DNA from: CALKGK01 sp964649515
GTDB lineage: Bacteria > Bacteroidota > Bacteroidia > Flavobacteriales_D > Sanyastnellaceae
DNA length: 6,612 nt
Direction of reading: 5' to 3'
Assembly (NCBI GenBank): GCA_964649515.1
Contig: CAZYPV010000114.1
Coordinates: 1 to 6,612, forward strand
Position numbers and translations under genes: made by a program. How positions within the stretch are numbered: position 1 is the first letter of the stretch; every line of letters starts with the position of its first letter. This document shows positions 5,573 through 6,612 of this stretch, piece after piece. The notes under the pieces were generated by a model that worked only from the letters and a program-made list of their open reading frames with translations, ran no database searches and was not told the origin of the DNA.

Positions 5573-6454
5573 TCAATCGAGGTAACCGTAGCGTTTGAGT
5601 TTCTTTTCGTCGTCTCTCCAGTTTTTATCCACCTTCACAAAGAGCTCGATGAACACCTTTTTTCCCACAAAGGACTGGATGTCTTTTCGGGCGTCTGTTC
5701 CCACGCGTTTCATCATTTTTCCTTGGTGTCCAATGAGGATGCCTTTTTGAGAGTCGCGGGCCACGATAATGACCGCTCGAATACGAACCAGCATTTCGGT
5801 GTCTTTGTATTCCTCTACAATCACCTCGCAAGAGTAGGGGATCTCTTGTTTGTAGTGAAGTAAGATTTTCTCACGAATAATTTCCGAAACGAAGAAGCGC
5901 ATGGGTTTATTGGTGAGTTCGTCTTTGGGGAAGTAAGGCGGGTTTTCAGGCAATTGTTCAATGATTGCCTCAAGGATGCGCTCGGTATTGAAAGAATGCA
6001 GTGCAGAGATGGGGGCTACTTTTGCTTTTGGAAGCATTTTGCTCCAATGTTCCAAGCGCGCTTCAAACTGCTCTTGTGTTCCGAGGTCGATTTTATTCAC
6101 CAAAACAAAAACGGGGACATCCATTTCTTTGATCTTCTCCACCAATGTTTCATGGTTCATGTTGTCCTCAAAGATGTCGGTAACAACTAAAAGTACATCG
6201 GCATCTTGAAGGGCGTTGTACACGAATTTCATCATTCCTTCCTGAAGCTTGTACTTCGGGTCGAGCACACCTGGGGTGTCTGAATAGACGATTTGAAAGT
6301 CGTCGCCATTCACCATGCCCATAATTCGGTGCCGAGTGGTTTGCGCTTTTGAAGTAATGATGCTGAGGTTCTCACCCACCAAACGGTTCATCAGAGTTGA
6401 TTTTCCGACGTTTGGGCTCCCTACGATATTGACAAATCCTGCCTTGTGTTCCAA
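5573..6454 (-). CDS. era: GTPase Era
   Basis: Era is a GTPase that binds the 3' end of 16S rRNA and acts in 30S subunit maturation. Numbering from the upstream TTG, seen features are G1 GSPNVGKS (19-26), switch I AQTTRHR (44-50), G3 DTPG (66-69), G4 NKID (127-130), G5 SAL (157-159), then a C-terminal KH RNA-binding domain (about 200-283) with GHQG as its GxxG loop, and the usual Era end WRDDEKKLKRYGYLD. No ATG is available: an in-frame TAA lies at 6493-6491, so the start must be a non-ATG codon. I chose the TTG at 6454-6452 because it gives MEHKAGFVNI, the N-terminus I expect for Bacteroidota Era (293 residues). The alternative is the TTG at 6475, adding seven residues (300). Era leads a probable era-ispE operon and is divergent from the initiator tRNA gene, about 90 bp away. 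Confidence 0.96.
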   Translation of the reverse strand: MEHKAGFVNIVGSPNVGKSTLMNRLVGENLSIITSKAQTTRHRIMGMVNGDDFQIVYSDTPGVLDPKYKLQEGMMKFVYNALQDADVLLVVTDIFEDNMNHETLVEKIKEMDVPVFVLVNKIDLGTQEQFEARLEHWSKMLPKAKVAPISALHSFNTERILEAIIEQLPENPPYFPKDELTNKPMRFFVSEIIREKILLHYKQEIPYSCEVIVEEYKDTEMLVRIRAVIIVARDSQKGILIGHQGKMMKRVGTDARKDIQSFVGKKVFIELFVKVDKNWRDDEKKLKRYGYLD

Positions 6455-6469
6455 AGAGTAAAATATTTC

Positions 6470-6499
6470 TTGCAAAGAAAGAAAAACTATTTATCTTTG
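6470..6499 (+). promoter_or_regulatory. Promoter of the initiator tRNA gene
   Basis: TTG (6470-6472), a 19-nt spacer and TATCTTTG (6492-6499) make a full match to the Bacteroidota housekeeping promoter (TTG/TTTG near -33, TAnnTTTG near -7). Transcription should start about 6505, giving a leader of roughly 60 nt before the tRNA. A short hairpin (TTTCTC-AACAA-GAGAAA, 6530-6546) can form in that leader, which RNase P would remove. Confidence 0.75.
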
Positions 6500-6501
6500 C
6501 A
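6471..6501. repeat. Inverted repeat TGCAAAGA-N15-TCTTTGCA across the era/tRNA promoter region
   Basis: The two 8-bp arms (6471-6478 and 6494-6501) are perfectly complementary and overlap the -33 and -7 boxes of the tRNA promoter. As a result, the minus strand also reads TTTCTTTG (6479-6472), a five-of-six match to TAnnTTTG pointing towards era, about 17 nt upstream of the TTG at 6454. It may be a near-symmetrical divergent promoter, an operator, or a chance product of the T-rich consensus. Confidence 0.4.
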
Positions 6502-6564
6502 GTCCTCATTTGGAAACGACCAGTGATTATTTCTCAACAAGAGAAAAGCACATCAAAGATATAT

Positions 6565-6612
<48 letters not shown>

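Noticed and set aside
6530..6546. A 6-bp hairpin in the pre-tRNA leader as a possible terminator or attenuator
   Set aside because: The stem is mostly A-T, has no U-tract after it, and lies in a leader that RNase P would cut away.

Overview
This window looks like an ordinary chromosomal segment of a Bacteroidota bacterium, most likely a Flavobacteriales-type marine or aquatic lineage. Four things point there. The first gene ends in a type IX secretion (Por) sorting domain. Promoter-like elements match the Bacteroidota TAnnTTTG -7 box. Shine-Dalgarno sequences are almost absent and leaders are A-rich. The tRNA-guanine transglycosylase has the branch-specific form without zinc cysteines. I see no transposase, integrase, CRISPR array, phage gene, toxin-antitoxin pair or obvious defence gene.

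Layout from left to right. Bases 3-920 (+) are the 3' part of a secreted T9SS cargo protein that begins before the window. Bases 921-1081 hold the rho-independent terminator of the next, oppositely oriented gene. Bases 1082-1525 (-) encode an Hsp20/alpha-crystallin small heat shock protein. Upstream of it, in the 136 bp before the DUF554 stop, lie three copies of an 11-bp GACAAAAAGTC-like element spaced exactly 31 bp apart. Bases 1662-2354 (-) encode a DUF554 membrane protein. Bases 2355-2504 are a divergent promoter region. Bases 2505-3635 (+) are tgt, followed 25 bp later by an LptF/LptG-family permease (3661-4740, +) that probably shares its transcript. The permease gene converges with only 10 bp spacing on an era-ispE pair on the minus strand: ispE at 4751-5569, and era from 5573 to about 6454. 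The era stop and the ispE start are 3 nt apart. The window ends in an initiator tRNA-Met gene (from about 6565, +), driven by a textbook Bacteroidota promoter at 6470-6499 and divergent from era.

Most of the window is housekeeping: queuosine tRNA modification (tgt), LPS export (permease), isoprenoid precursor synthesis (ispE), 30S ribosome maturation (era) and translation initiation (tRNA-fMet). The best candidates for a second look are the 31-bp phased repeat array upstream of hsp20, the degenerate zinc site of Tgt, and promoter elements so close to the tgt and DUF554 start codons that leaderless mRNAs are predicted. I do not see a previously undescribed multi-gene system here.
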